Source: Marinicauda algicola
GTDB taxonomy: Bacteria; Pseudomonadota; Alphaproteobacteria; Caulobacterales; Maricaulaceae
Length of the DNA stretch: 64,000 nucleotides
Assembly (NCBI RefSeq): GCF_017161425.1
Contig: NZ_CP071057.1
Span: forward strand, 806,001 to 870,000
Direction of reading: 5' to 3'
The notes under the pieces were generated by a model. It was not told the DNA's origin. It searched no databases and saw only the letters and a program-made list of their open reading frames with translations. The position numbers and the translations under genes are program-made. Each line of letters opens with the position of its first letter. Position 1 is the stretch's first letter. Shown here in pieces: positions 1-11,485 of the stretch.

Positions 1-369
1 GAAATCCTTGCGCAGGACGGGAAGCGAGGTGGCGGCCCGGGCCGCGCGAAGATAGCTGTCATCGCCCTGGAAGCTCGGCGCGTCGGTCAGCACCGAGAGG
101 CAGGCCGCGCCGCCCGCCTCATAGGCTTTCGCCAGCGCCGGCGGATCGAAATCGGCGCGGATGAGACCCTTGGACGGGCTCGCCTTCTTGATCTCGGCGA
201 TGAGGGCGGGCCGTCCTGCCTGCGACCCCGTCACCAGGGCATCGAGAAACCCGCGCACGGCCGGGGCGGCGGCGGCGGCCCTTTCCAGCTCGCCATAGGG
301 CAGGGCGGCTTCGCGCGCCTTCACGTCTTCGCGCTTGTAGGCCTCGATGCGGGCGAGCACGTCGCTCAT
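1..369 (-). CDS. trpC: Indole-3-glycerol phosphate synthase, N-terminal part
   Basis: This is the first 123 residues of a TIM-barrel enzyme that closes the indole ring in tryptophan synthesis; the rest lies left of the window. The family signature [12 protein letters not shown] is visible at residues 57-68, and the visible part ends in LRKDF, just inside the barrel. The start codon overlaps the trpD stop as ATGA (minus strand, 369-366), so the two are translationally coupled. It is the last visible gene of the trpG-trpD-trpC run. Identity is secure; only the truncation by the window edge limits it. Confidence 0.95.
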   Translation of the reverse strand, partial: MSDVLARIEAYKREDVKAREAALPYGELERAAAAAPAVRGFLDALVTGSQAGRPALIAEIKKASPSKGLIRADFDPPALAKAYEAGGAACLSVLTDAPSFQGDDSYLRAARAATSLPVLRKDF

Positions 370-1391
370 GGCTGACCCTCGTTGGTGATTTCGACCAGGC
401 GGAACAGGGCCCGCCTCGCTTGGCCCCCGTCGATCGCCGCGGCCCCGCGCTCGGCGCCTTCCTTCAGCGTGTCGGCCTTGCCGGCAAGAATCAGCGCGGC
501 GGCGGCGTTGAACAGCACGATATCGCGATACGCGCCCGGCGCACCGTCGAGCAGGGCCTCGAGCGCAAGGGCATTGAACTGCGGATCGCCGCCCTTGAGA
601 TCGTCGAGGCTCGCGCGCTTCAGGCCCGCGTCCTCCGGTGTCACGGTGAAACTGCGAATCCCGCCATCCGGCGTGAGCTCGGCCACGCGGCTCTCGCCCG
701 TCGTGGTCAGCTCGTCGAGCCCGTCGCTGCCGTGGACGACCCAGGCGCGCTCCGCTCCGAGGTCCTTCAGCGCCTGCGCCATAGGCTCCAGCCAGCGCGC
801 ATCGAACACGCCGAGCAGCTGGCGTTTCGCCCCTGCCGGATTGGAGAGCGGACCCAGCAGGTTGAAGATCGTGCGCACGCCGAGGATCCGCCGGGCGGGT
901 CCGACATGGCGCACCGCGCCGTGATGGGCCTGGGCGAAGAGAAAGCCGACACGGGCCTCCTGCAGGGCCTTCTCCACCTTGGCCACGGGCGCGAAGAGAT
1001 TGACGCCGAGCGCCTCGAGGATTTCCGCCGAGCCGGATCTGGAGGAGGCTGCCTTGTTGCCGTGCTTGGCGACCGTCGCGCCGGCGCCTGCCGCGACCAG
1101 GGCCGCCGCGGTGGAGATGTTCCAGGTCCCGCGCGCGTCTCCGCCCGTGCCGCAGGTGTCGATGGCGTCCGCAGGCGCCTGGACCGGCGTCATGCGTGCC
1201 CGCATGGCGCGCGCGCCGACCACGAGCGCCTCGGGCGTCTCGCCGACCGCGGCCAGCCCGACGAGGAAGCCGCCGACCTCGACCGGGTCGGCTTCGCCTT
1301 CCATCAGGGCGTCGAAGGCGGCGCGAAGCTCGCCGGTTTCCGGCATGCGCCCTTTCGCGAGAGCCTGTATCGAGGGCGAAAGCGCACTCAT
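366..1391 (-). CDS. trpD: Anthranilate phosphoribosyltransferase
   Basis: The product transfers the phosphoribosyl group of PRPP to anthranilate, the second step of the tryptophan pathway. At 341 residues it has the usual length. The PRPP loop GTGGD is at residues 81-85 and the anthranilate-site motif KHGNKAASS at 109-117. It overlaps trpG upstream (start 1391, trpG stop 1388) and trpC downstream by four bases each, which indicates a coupled trpGDC unit in the cytoplasm. Nothing is missing. Confidence 0.97.
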   Translation of the reverse strand: MSALSPSIQALAKGRMPETGELRAAFDALMEGEADPVEVGGFLVGLAAVGETPEALVVGARAMRARMTPVQAPADAIDTCGTGGDARGTWNISTAAALVAAGAGATVAKHGNKAASSRSGSAEILEALGVNLFAPVAKVEKALQEARVGFLFAQAHHGAVRHVGPARRILGVRTIFNLLGPLSNPAGAKRQLLGVFDARWLEPMAQALKDLGAERAWVVHGSDGLDELTTTGESRVAELTPDGGIRSFTVTPEDAGLKRASLDDLKGGDPQFNALALEALLDGAPGAYRDIVLFNAAAALILAGKADTLKEGAERGAAAIDGGQARRALFRLVEITNEGQP

Positions 1392-1975
1392 GCCGGCTGC
1401 TTGACCGGCAGCCCGGCGATCTTGAGGAAGTTGGCGAGCAGCTGGTGTCCGCTGTCGGAGGCTATGCTCTCGGGATGGAACTGCACGCCGTGGATGGGGC
1501 GGCTCGCGTGAGCCAGTCCCATGATCTCCCCGTCCGCGGTACGCGCCGTGACCTTCAGCGGCGTGCCTTCGGGCAGATCGACGGCCAGCGAATGATACCG
1601 CGTGGCCGTGAACGGATTGGCCAGGCCCTTGAAGACGCTCGTGCCGTCATGCTCGATGGGACTGGTCTTGCCGTGCATGATCGATTTGGCCTGCACCACC
1701 TTCCCGCCGAAAGCCTGGCCGATCGCCTGGTGTCCCAGGCAGACGCCCAGAATGGGCAGCTCCTCGGGTGCCTGCGCGATGAGGTCGAGACAGATCCCCG
1801 CGCGGTCGGGATCGCAGGGGCCGGGGCTGATCACCACGGCCGCGGGCGTCATCGCCAAGGCTTCGTTAACGCTGAGCGCGTCATTGCGGACCACGCGCAC
1901 CTCGCTTCCCAGTTCCTGGAAATAGTGAACCAGGTTGAAGGTGAAGCTGTCGTAATTGTCGATCAGCAGGAGCAT
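1388..1975 (-). CDS. trpG: Anthranilate synthase glutaminase subunit
   Basis: This is the class I glutamine amidotransferase partner of TrpE, delivering ammonia for anthranilate formation; homologues often also serve as PabA in folate synthesis. The 195-residue form starting at [11 protein letters not shown] is chosen because that motif is the normal N-terminus; an in-frame start seven codons earlier would add an unconserved leader. The triad is visible: Cys79 in GVCLGHQ, and His167 and Glu169 in VQFHPES. It is separated from trpE by about 1.9 kb of unrelated genes. Confidence 0.96.
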   Translation of the reverse strand: MLLLIDNYDSFTFNLVHYFQELGSEVRVVRNDALSVNEALAMTPAAVVISPGPCDPDRAGICLDLIAQAPEELPILGVCLGHQAIGQAFGGKVVQAKSIMHGKTSPIEHDGTSVFKGLANPFTATRYHSLAVDLPEGTPLKVTARTADGEIMGLAHASRPIHGVQFHPESIASDSGHQLLANFLKIAGLPVKQPA

Positions 1976-2065
1976 GGCTTGGCCGGACCCTCTCACGCGC
2001 GAAGGGCGAAGTTAGGCGAGGCGGCAGGCCGCGCCAAGAAGGCCGACTCACGCTATGCAGTCGCC

Positions 2066-2974
2066 ATGATGCGCTCCGCTGCTTCCGCACCCCATCTCGG
2101 CGCTGCGCTCGCCGCCGGACTGATCGTGGCGACCGGACTCGCCTTCCGCGCCGGCGCGCAGGGCGGAGAGCCCGTGACGCGCAGCGCCACCGAACCCGGA
2201 CAGATCGTGAGCGAACTGCAGATACACCCGCGGTCGCAGGGCGTTGACGAGGAAACTTCCGCCACTGCGTCAGCGGAGGCCGCGATTGCGGCCCGGCCCA
2301 TGCTGGCGGTGATCATCGACGATGTCGGCCTCGACACGGCGGCGGCCGAGCGTTTGCTGGCGCTGGAGATGCCGCTGACGGTGTCGATCCTGCCCTACGC
2401 GGCCGAGGCTCCGGAAGTCGCCGCCGCGGCGCGCAGGGCGGGCAAGGAGGTTTTCCTGCACCTGCCGATGGAGCCGGTCGGCCTCGACGATCCGGGCCCG
2501 CTCGCCCTGACGGGCCATCACAGCGGACAGGACCTGAGCGTACGCGCCGAATGGGCGCTCTCGCGCGTGCCCGGTGCGAGCGGGTTCAACAATCACATGG
2601 GAAGCCGGCTGACCGCCGATGCCCAGGCGATGGACCGGCTGTTCGCCTCCCTTTCCGGCCGCGGACTCGTCTTCGTGGATTCCCTCACCAGCCCGGACAG
2701 CGTCGCCGGGGCGCGTGCGCGGGCGGCCGGCCTGACGGCCCTGCGCCGCGACGTCTTCCTCGATCACGACGCCGCGCCCGCGGCGGTCGCGGCTGCGCTG
2801 GAGGAGGCTCTCGATCTCGCCGCGGAGCGCGGTTTCGCGGTCGCGATCGGTCATCCGCACGCGACCACGCTCGATGCGCTCGAAACGCTCTCGGCCCGGG
2901 CCGATGCCGCCGGGATCGAGCTCGTCACGGCAGGCGCGCTCGCCGCGCGCCTCCGGCCGGCGGCGCGTTCCTAG
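2066..2974 (+). CDS. Divergent polysaccharide deacetylase family protein
   Basis: A protein of about 302 residues with an N-terminal hydrophobic stretch (about residues 10-30) that looks like a signal or anchor, then a linker and a NodB-like catalytic fold. AVIIDDVG, FLHLPMEP, GFNNHMGS and IGHPH are the family's landmark motifs, consistent with an exported carbohydrate- or peptidoglycan-acting hydrolase; the substrate is not evident. No good ribosome binding site precedes the paired ATGs at 2066 and 2069, so the start is uncertain. It runs against the trp genes and its stop overlaps that of the SRPBCC gene. Confidence 0.8.
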   Translation: MMRSAASAPHLGAALAAGLIVATGLAFRAGAQGGEPVTRSATEPGQIVSELQIHPRSQGVDEETSATASAEAAIAARPMLAVIIDDVGLDTAAAERLLALEMPLTVSILPYAAEAPEVAAAARRAGKEVFLHLPMEPVGLDDPGPLALTGHHSGQDLSVRAEWALSRVPGASGFNNHMGSRLTADAQAMDRLFASLSGRGLVFVDSLTSPDSVAGARARAAGLTALRRDVFLDHDAAPAAVAAALEEALDLAAERGFAVAIGHPHATTLDALETLSARADAAGIELVTAGALAARLRPAARS

Positions 2975-3498
2975 GACACACCGGCCTCGCGCTCGCAATA
3001 GGCCGCCTCGTAGCGCTCGTGCAGCGTCCAGAAGGAGTCCGGCTCGGCGTCCTCCAGGCGGGATCTGAGGATGTCGAGATGGGTGTGCCAGCCGGCGAGG
3101 ATGCCGAGCCTTTCCTCGCTGTCGGTGATTCCGGTCTGGGTCAGCACGAGCTTCACGCGCTCGTCATAGGTCTCGGTCAGCTCGAAGGTGACCTCGGTCC
3201 CGTCCCAGGTGTGTGCGAAGGCGTGCGGCGGCTCGTAGCGCGTGACCTCGCCGCTGAAGCGCATGCCCTCGAATTCCTTGAAGCGTTCGGGGACGTCCTC
3301 GCTCGCCGCGGAGAGCCGGCTGTTGCGGAAGATCATCTCGATCGTGCCGCCCTCGCGGTGCTCGACCAGACCGCCGGCGAGCCAGGTCTCGCGTTTTCCC
3401 GGCTCGGTGAGAAAGCCCCAGACCCGGTCGATCGGTCCGGGCAGGAGCCGTTCGAACCTTATGGTGCGCGGTTCGACCCGCTTGCCGTACTCGCTCAT
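2971..3498 (-). CDS. SRPBCC / AHSA1-type domain protein
   Basis: A 175-residue START-like (SRPBCC) protein of the Activator-of-Hsp90-homology type. Family features include the opening RTIRFERLLPGPIDRVWGFLTEPGKRETW and a C-terminal GW..HLDIL helix. These proteins bind hydrophobic ligands and are very often paired with a small ArsR regulator, as here: its start overlaps the stop of the upstream arsR gene by four bases. The ligand is unknown. It sits in the gap that splits the trp genes. Confidence 0.85.
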   Translation of the reverse strand: MSEYGKRVEPRTIRFERLLPGPIDRVWGFLTEPGKRETWLAGGLVEHREGGTIEMIFRNSRLSAASEDVPERFKEFEGMRFSGEVTRYEPPHAFAHTWDGTEVTFELTETYDERVKLVLTQTGITDSEERLGILAGWHTHLDILRSRLEDAEPDSFWTLHERYEAAYCEREAGVS

Positions 3499-3827
3499 GT
3501 CTCGTCCTCCTCACGCAAAGCCGCCTCGAGGGCATCGAGCCGGCCGCTCCAGAATTTCTCGTACCGGCGCAACCACTCGCTAGCGCGTCTCAGCGGTTCG
3601 GGTTCCAGCCGGATGGCGTGGGTGCGCCCGCGCACCGTGCGCGCCACGAGCCCCGCCTTCTCCAGAACCTGGACGTGCTTGGACGCCCCGGCAAAGCTCA
3701 TGTCGAGCGGGGCGGCGAGCTCGCCGATACTGTGCTCCCCGGTTTCGAGCGCGGCCAGCATGGCGCGCCGCGAGGGATCGGCGAGGGCGTGGAATACGCG
3801 ATCGAGTGGTACGGTAACTTCAACCAT
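3495..3827 (-). CDS. ArsR-family winged-helix repressor
   Basis: A 110-residue SdpR/ArsR-like regulator. The winged helix spans about residues 12-75: DPSRRAMLAAL, then IGELAAPLDMSFAGASKHVQVLEKAGLV. I see no metal-binding ELCVCDL box, so a metal sensor role is unlikely. The start is placed at the ATG of MVEVTVPLDRVFHAL; the reading frame extends further up only through trpE-antisense-free but unconserved sequence. The start codon sits inside a perfect inverted repeat (3819-3836), so the gene probably represses itself and the coupled SRPBCC gene. Confidence 0.9.
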   Translation of the reverse strand: MVEVTVPLDRVFHALADPSRRAMLAALETGEHSIGELAAPLDMSFAGASKHVQVLEKAGLVARTVRGRTHAIRLEPEPLRRASEWLRRYEKFWSGRLDALEAALREEDET

Positions 3828-3875
3828 GTGGTTGAAGGTAAGAGGGCGCGATCGAACAGTCAACCGAATAGTTGA
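3819..3875. promoter_or_regulatory. Tandem palindromic operators of the arsR-SRPBCC pair
   Basis: Two copies of TCAAC-N6-GTTGA occur 40 bp apart, centre to centre: 3820-3835, extended to a perfect 8-bp-arm repeat at 3819-3836, and 3860-3875. The first covers the arsR start codon; the second lies between it and the trpE stop at 3886. Matching half-sites with the same six-base spacer are what a dimeric ArsR protein would bind. Binding itself is inferred. Confidence 0.65.
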
Positions 3876-3885
3876 ACGAGGGGAC

Positions 3886-5397
3886 TCAGGCGAAGCGCCA
3901 GGCTTCTGCGGCGGCGCGGAAGAGGGCGCGGGCCTTGTTGACCGATTCCATGCGCTCGGCCTCGGGATCGGAATCAAGGACCACGCCGCCGCCGGCCTGA
4001 ACGTGCATGCGCCCGTCCTTCACGATCGCCGTGCGCAGCGCGATGCAGGTGTCGAGCCCGCCGCCGGCTCCGAAATAACCCACCGCGCCGGCATAGATGC
4101 CGCGGCGATGGGGTTCGAGCTCGTCGATGATCTCCATCGCGCGCACCTTCGGCGCGCCCGAGACCGTGCCCGCGGGGAAGCCGGCGAACAGGGCGGAGAC
4201 CGCGTCCTCGCCCTGTGCGAGCCGGCCCTCGACGTTGGAGACGAGGTGCATGACGTGGCTGTAGCGCTCGATGATCTCGCGTTCGGTCACCTTCACCGTG
4301 CCCGGCGCGGCGACGCGGCCGACATCGTTTCGGCCCAAATCGAGGAGCATGAGGTGTTCGGCGCGTTCCTTGGGATCGGCCCTGAGATCGGCCTCGTAGC
4401 GCGCATCGCTGTCGGGCGTCGAACCGCGCGGCCGGGTGCCGGCGATGGGGCGGACCGTTACCTTGCCGTCGCGCACCCGCACGAGGATTTCCGGGCTCGA
4501 GCCGACGATCTGGAAGCCGCCGAAGTCGAAATAATAGAGGAAGGGCGAGGGGTTGGTCCGCCTCAGCGAGCGGTAGAGCGCGAACGGGGGCAGGGCGAAG
4601 GGCGCGGAGAAGCGCTGGCTCGGGACGACCTGGAAGATGTCGCCGGCGCGGATATAGTCGCGCGCCGCCTGGACCCGGGCATGGAAGTCCTCCGGCGTGG
4701 TATTGGACTCCGGTTCCGCGACGTGCCCGGACGGTGCCGACTGGCGGTGCCCGGGGGCGGGGGCATCGAGCCGGTCGAATACCGCCTCGATGCGGCGGGC
4801 GGCGGCCTCCACCGCGTCCTTCGCCGACAGGTCCTCGCGCGGGCGCACCGGCGCCGCGGCGAGGATTTCCTGCGCGAGGGCATCGAACACCACCATCACC
4901 CGGGGGCGTACCAGCACCGCCTCGGGCGTGCCGAGGGGATCGGGAGCGGCAAGGCTGGGCAGCGTCTCGACCTGGCGCACCATGTCGTAGCCGAGATAGC
5001 CGAACAGCCCGGCCGAGAGCGGGGCGAGCCCGCTCGGCATGTCGAGGGCGGATTCGGCGATGAGGCGCTTGAGGGATTCCAGCGGCGGCTCGCCCGCCGG
5101 TGCGAACCGATAGGGCAGCTGGCCGGGGGCCGGCGCGCGCGCAATCTCGGCCTCTCCCTCGCGGCAGCGCCAGATCAGGTCGGGATCGAGCCCGATCGCG
5201 GAATAGCGGCCGCGATAGGCTCCGCCCTCGACGCTCTCTAGCAGGAAGGAGTTCGTCCCGGCCCCGGCACCGGCGAGCTTGAGATAGGCCGAGACCGGCG
5301 TCTCCAGATCGTCGACCCGGCGCGCGGTGAGCAGGACCGGCTTGCCGCTTTCCAGCAGCGATCGCGCGGTCGCCAGGTCGGGCGTGAACGCGGACAT
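3886..5397 (-). CDS. trpE: Anthranilate synthase component I
   Basis: The product makes anthranilate from chorismate using ammonia supplied by TrpG. Its 503 residues carry the N-terminal allosteric tryptophan site (LLES at residues 52-55) and the C-terminal chorismate-binding domain (for example PIAGTRPRG, LDLGRNDVGRV and FPAGTVSGAPKVRAMEII). Presence of LLES suggests that feedback inhibition by tryptophan is retained. It begins six bases after the stop of the PpiD-like gene, so the two are probably one transcript. The trpGDC genes that normally follow are displaced by about 1.9 kb. Confidence 0.97.
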   Translation of the reverse strand: MSAFTPDLATARSLLESGKPVLLTARRVDDLETPVSAYLKLAGAGAGTNSFLLESVEGGAYRGRYSAIGLDPDLIWRCREGEAEIARAPAPGQLPYRFAPAGEPPLESLKRLIAESALDMPSGLAPLSAGLFGYLGYDMVRQVETLPSLAAPDPLGTPEAVLVRPRVMVVFDALAQEILAAAPVRPREDLSAKDAVEAAARRIEAVFDRLDAPAPGHRQSAPSGHVAEPESNTTPEDFHARVQAARDYIRAGDIFQVVPSQRFSAPFALPPFALYRSLRRTNPSPFLYYFDFGGFQIVGSSPEILVRVRDGKVTVRPIAGTRPRGSTPDSDARYEADLRADPKERAEHLMLLDLGRNDVGRVAAPGTVKVTEREIIERYSHVMHLVSNVEGRLAQGEDAVSALFAGFPAGTVSGAPKVRAMEIIDELEPHRRGIYAGAVGYFGAGGGLDTCIALRTAIVKDGRMHVQAGGGVVLDSDPEAERMESVNKARALFRAAAEAWRFA

Positions 5398-5402
5398 GGA
5401 CT

Positions 5403-7295
5403 CTATTGCGGCGCCGACCGGCCGAGCGCCTGGTCGATGATGTCCGGGTTGCGCCGGATCTCGTACTCGTTCAGCAGCCCGCTCTGGACGAGCTGCGAGA
5501 GATCGGCTTCCAGCCCCTCGCGCACGCCCTGCAGCGTCTCCGGCGGCACCGGCCCCTCGGCGGGCGGGATGATCTCGGTCACCACGGCGATCGCCTGCGT
5601 GCGCTGGTCACCGGCACGGGTCTCGAATGGCTCGCCCTGTCCCATGCCAAAGGCTTGCTGGACCATCTGCTGACTGAAGGGCCCGGCCGTCTCGGTGCGC
5701 AGGAGGGTCGCGACCTCGACACGCGCGCCGGCGCCGAGTTCATCGGCGATGGCGTTGAGGCTCTCGCCGGCGGCGACGCGCGCCATGGCGGCCTCGACCT
5801 GTTCATGGAGACGATCGTCGACCTGGCGGAAGCGCCAGAAGGTCTCGGCCTCGTCGCGCACGTCCTCCACTTCGGGCAGGTGCGCGGGCTCGATCGCGTC
5901 GACGCGGACCACGAAATACCCCCCATCGCCATAGGATGTCAGGTCGCTGTCGAAGCCCTCGGGCAGTTCGAAGACGGCGGTGAGGATCTCAGCTTCGTCG
6001 GCCAGCCCCTGAACCGCGAACCCCTGAGCGCTCGCGCCGGACTGCGCGACGAAATCGAAACGCTCGACCGGTATTCCGGCTTCGGCGGCGGCCTCGCTCA
6101 AGGTAAGGCCCGCGGCGCGCTGCTCCTCGAACACGGCGAGCTTGTCGAGCACCACTTCCTCGGCTCGATCTGCAGCGAGATCCTCGAACAGGGCGTCACG
6201 TGCCTCATCGAAGCTCGGCGCAACCGGGTCCGATGCGGCGTCGACATAGACCACGCGCCAGCCCAGGCGCGCCTCGATCGCCGCGGCCTCGCCCCGGGCA
6301 AGGCCGAAAGCGGCATCGGCGATCGCGCTGTCGGGAATCTCGTAGCCCTGGACGTCGTCGAGATCGACGGGCTCGCCGAGGCCGAACTCGTCCGCGACCG
6401 CTGGCGGCGCGGCGCCCTCGTTCAGGCGCGCTGCCGCGGCTTCTGCGGTCGCCTGATCGGGAGCCGCCCAGTGGCGCAGCGAGCGCGTCGCGGGCTCGGC
6501 AAGCTCTCCGTTCTCCAGCCGCACCTCGTAGAGCTGGCGCAGATCCTCTTCGGGCACCTCGACGTCGTGCAGGACCAGGTCGGGCGCGGTGCGCACCAGG
6601 GTGAAGCGGCGCAGCTCCGGTCGCTGGAAGAAGCGCTCGTTCTCCGTGATGAAGGCGGACAGCTCCTCGGTGGTCGGTTCGGGAACGTCTCCGGCCAGGC
6701 TCGGCGACAGGAACAGCGCTTCGATCGTACGCCGCTCGTTGGTGAACGCACGTCGGGCCTCACCCATCACCTCGGGCGCAGCGATGCCGGAGAGGAGCGG
6801 CATGACGAGCTGCCTGCGCACCAGATCCTCGCGAACGCTTGCCTCGAACTCGGCCTCGGTGAAGCCGGCGTTCGACAGCGCCTGCGAATAGGCCTGCCGG
6901 TCGAAGCGCCCGGTAAACGGATTGTTGAAGGCCTCGATGGCGCTGATCGCCTCGCGCACCTCTTCGCTCGGCACGGCGAGACCCAGGGCGTTCGCCTTCG
7001 CGTCGACCGCTGTTTCCGCGATGAGCTGATTGAGGACCTGCTCCGGCAGGCCGATCTCCTCCGCCTGCTCGGCGGTGAAGCCGGGACTTTGCTGCTGTAT
7101 CTGCCGCAACTGGCGGGTCCATGTGGAGGCGAGCTCGCGTGCGCTGATCTGCTCGCCGCCGACGGTGACGGCCGCAGTGGAGCCGACACGGAACACGTCG
7201 GTGACCCCGAACAGGGCGAACGCGGCCAGGAGCGGCACGATGATGATCAGGACCGCCACAGGCGAGCGGGCGAGCGAACGGATGGCTGCGAGCAT
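5403..7295 (-). CDS. ppiD: PpiD/SurA-like membrane-anchored periplasmic folding factor
   Basis: A 630-residue protein with a short cytoplasmic N-terminus, one membrane helix at about residues 11-29 and a large periplasmic part. A SurA-type N-terminal domain follows the helix (Q-rich segment RQIQQQSPG, then NQLIAETAVDAKA), with a parvulin-like central region. I chose the start at MLAAIRSLARSPVAVL because it gives the standard PpiD topology; the open frame continues far upstream without family features. Ribosome binding is weak. It lies directly upstream of trpE and back-to-back with tpiA, an arrangement common in alphaproteobacteria. Confidence 0.88.
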   Translation of the reverse strand: MLAAIRSLARSPVAVLIIIVPLLAAFALFGVTDVFRVGSTAAVTVGGEQISARELASTWTRQLRQIQQQSPGFTAEQAEEIGLPEQVLNQLIAETAVDAKANALGLAVPSEEVREAISAIEAFNNPFTGRFDRQAYSQALSNAGFTEAEFEASVREDLVRRQLVMPLLSGIAAPEVMGEARRAFTNERRTIEALFLSPSLAGDVPEPTTEELSAFITENERFFQRPELRRFTLVRTAPDLVLHDVEVPEEDLRQLYEVRLENGELAEPATRSLRHWAAPDQATAEAAAARLNEGAAPPAVADEFGLGEPVDLDDVQGYEIPDSAIADAAFGLARGEAAAIEARLGWRVVYVDAASDPVAPSFDEARDALFEDLAADRAEEVVLDKLAVFEEQRAAGLTLSEAAAEAGIPVERFDFVAQSGASAQGFAVQGLADEAEILTAVFELPEGFDSDLTSYGDGGYFVVRVDAIEPAHLPEVEDVRDEAETFWRFRQVDDRLHEQVEAAMARVAAGESLNAIADELGAGARVEVATLLRTETAGPFSQQMVQQAFGMGQGEPFETRAGDQRTQAIAVVTEIIPPAEGPVPPETLQGVREGLEADLSQLVQSGLLNEYEIRRNPDIIDQALGRSAPQ

Positions 7296-7473
7296 GACGT
7301 GCGGCGCCGGTTTCGGCGCCTCCCCGGGCAAGACGATTTCAGTTGCGCGCGAACCTAGCGGGGAGCGCCGGGGCCAGCAAGCGGGCGCTGCGCCCGGCGG
7401 TGCCGCGCGTTGCCCCGCCCGGTCGGCGCTGCTATCGCTGCCGGAAGACCCAGCCGACCGGAGGAGAGGGGCC

Positions 7474-8205
7474 GTGCGCCGCAAGCTGATCGCCGCAAAC
7501 TGGAAGATGCACGGTCTTTCGGACGACCTGTCGTGGATCGACGCGTTCCGCGAGGCGCTCGGCGAGGCGCATGACCGCGACATTCTGGTGTGCCCGCCTG
7601 CGACGCTTCTCGCCGCCTTCACGAAGGCGTGCAGGGATGTCGGCATCGCGACCGGCGGGCAGGACTGCGCGGCGGCGCAGGAGGGTGCGTATACCGGTGA
7701 CATCTCGGCGCGGATGATCGCGGATACGGGCGCGCGCTACGTCATCGTCGGCCATTCCGAACGCCGCGCCGGCCATGATGAACGCGACGTGCATGTGCGT
7801 GCCAAGGCCGCCGCAGCCCTCGAGGCCGGTCTTGTCCCGATCGTGTGCGTCGGCGAGACGCTGGAGCAGCGCGAGGCCGGCGAAGCCATTGCGGTCGTGA
7901 CCAACCAGCTCGGGGCGAGCCTGCCGGAGGCGGCAGGAGCGCAGGGCGTGGTGATTGCCTACGAACCGGTCTGGGCCATCGGAACCGGGCGCACGCCGAG
8001 CCCCGAGGATGCCGAGGCAATGCACCGGGCGATCCGCAAGGTCTTTCCGGGTGAAGGCGCGATGTTGCGCATCCTTTATGGCGGCTCGGTCAAACCGGAG
8101 AATGCCGGGGACTTCCTGTCCCGGGCGGAAATCGACGGGGCCCTGGTGGGCGGGGCGAGCCTCGATCCGGAAGGCTTCGCACGTATCGTTAACGCTGTAT
8201 GGTAA
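7474..8205 (+). CDS. tpiA: Triose-phosphate isomerase
   Basis: The product interconverts dihydroxyacetone phosphate and glyceraldehyde 3-phosphate. The start is GTG at 7474, preceded by a strong GAGGAGAGG ribosome binding site, and gives 243 residues. Catalytic residues are visible: Lys11 in ANWKMHG, His94 in IVGHSERR and Glu164 in AYEPVWAIGTG. The phosphate-binding YGGSVKPEN follows towards the C-terminus. It is divergent from the ppiD-like gene, with 178 bp between the two starts. Confidence 0.97.
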   Translation: MRRKLIAANWKMHGLSDDLSWIDAFREALGEAHDRDILVCPPATLLAAFTKACRDVGIATGGQDCAAAQEGAYTGDISARMIADTGARYVIVGHSERRAGHDERDVHVRAKAAAALEAGLVPIVCVGETLEQREAGEAIAVVTNQLGASLPEAAGAQGVVIAYEPVWAIGTGRTPSPEDAEAMHRAIRKVFPGEGAMLRILYGGSVKPENAGDFLSRAEIDGALVGGASLDPEGFARIVNAVW

Positions 8206-8273
8206 TTCGATTTTCATCAATCGCATGGAGACTTCGGGGCTGAGTTCGAACGAGCAGCCCGGGGCGAAGCTTC

Positions 8274-9275
8274 ATGGCAGGACTTGACTACAAGCGGGCG
8301 ACGGCGGTCGTGTTCGATCCCGTGCACGTCAATCTGCGCACCACGCGCTACGCGCTGCACGAACTCGGCTTCCGCGACATCGAGAGCATCGGCTCGCTGG
8401 CCGAACTGCGCCGCCGCCTGGACGAGAAACCGTGTCACCTGCTGATCGTCGAGACGGCGCAGAACGAGGCCGAGGTCTTTCGCCTGGTCCGTGCGATCCG
8501 CTCGGGCGAGGTCGCCACGAATCCGTTTCTCGCCATTCTCCTGACCTGCTGGGCACGCGACGGGGGTGTGTTGAAGCAGGCGATCGGGTGTGGCGCGGAC
8601 GACGTCATCATCCGTCCCTTTTCCACCGCCTTCGCCGAGGAACGCATCCGTACCCTGGTCAAGGCGAGGAAGCCGTTCATCGTGACGAGCGACTATATCG
8701 GCCCCGACCGGCGTCGCGACTCGAACCGGGACAGCGGCAGCGTCAAGCCGATCGAGGCGCCCAACACGCTGAAGGCGGCCGTGGAGGGGGACGAGGACGA
8801 GATGAACCGGGCCGCGGCCTGGATTCGCGAGGCCCAGCAGACCGTCGAGCACGAGCGCCTGCGCCGGCTGTGCATGCGCATCGTGGTGGGCATGGAGGTG
8901 GCGGTGCGCGAGAAGCAAGCCAATCGCGAACCGCAGCTGGACATCGGCGACCTCGAGCGCTCGGCGAAGGAGCTGCGCATGCGCCTGAGCCGGGCGAAGG
9001 CCCGCGAGGCGGGCCGGGTCGCCCAGGCGCTTACCGAGGTCGTTGAATCGCTCAAGACGCCGGACGGATTCACCAGCTCCAATCTCGGGCTCGCCAAGGA
9101 GCTCGCCATGGGCGCCTATGCGGCCTACGCCGGCGGCGATGGCGATTCGGGAATCCCGGGTGCGGGCGACGAGATCGAGCGCACCGTCGAAGCGCTCCGG
9201 AAACGGATGAAGGCGCAACAGCAGAACGGTGGTGGCGCAGAGGGCGACGCTGAGCTAAAACGCGCGGCGAGTTAG
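8274..9275 (+). CDS. Degenerate receiver-domain protein
   Basis: A 333-residue protein whose first 120 or so residues have the layout of a CheY-like receiver, followed by a long charged, probably helical region that I do not recognise. The phospho-acceptor position carries Glu60 (LLIVETAQNE) instead of Asp, the acidic pocket is reduced to Asp15, and the conserved Lys is Arg114 (IIRPFS); Thr91 is kept. It should therefore not be a normal phosphorylated response regulator. No kinase gene is nearby, and no DNA-binding domain is evident. It lies 68 bp after tpiA. Confidence 0.72.
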   Translation: MAGLDYKRATAVVFDPVHVNLRTTRYALHELGFRDIESIGSLAELRRRLDEKPCHLLIVETAQNEAEVFRLVRAIRSGEVATNPFLAILLTCWARDGGVLKQAIGCGADDVIIRPFSTAFAEERIRTLVKARKPFIVTSDYIGPDRRRDSNRDSGSVKPIEAPNTLKAAVEGDEDEMNRAAAWIREAQQTVEHERLRRLCMRIVVGMEVAVREKQANREPQLDIGDLERSAKELRMRLSRAKAREAGRVAQALTEVVESLKTPDGFTSSNLGLAKELAMGAYAAYAGGDGDSGIPGAGDEIERTVEALRKRMKAQQQNGGGAEGDAELKRAAS

Positions 9276-9322
9276 ACGCCGGCCCCTCGGCCCGGCGCAT
9301 TTCAACGCGTGAAGCGAGCGCC

Positions 9323-11475
<2,153 letters not shown>

Positions 11476-11485
11476 GGCTGCCTAT

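Noticed and set aside
2551-5241. Plus-strand 896-codon frame opposite SRPBCC, arsR and trpE
   Set aside because: Antisense to well-supported genes, composition Arg/Ala-rich, no family features.
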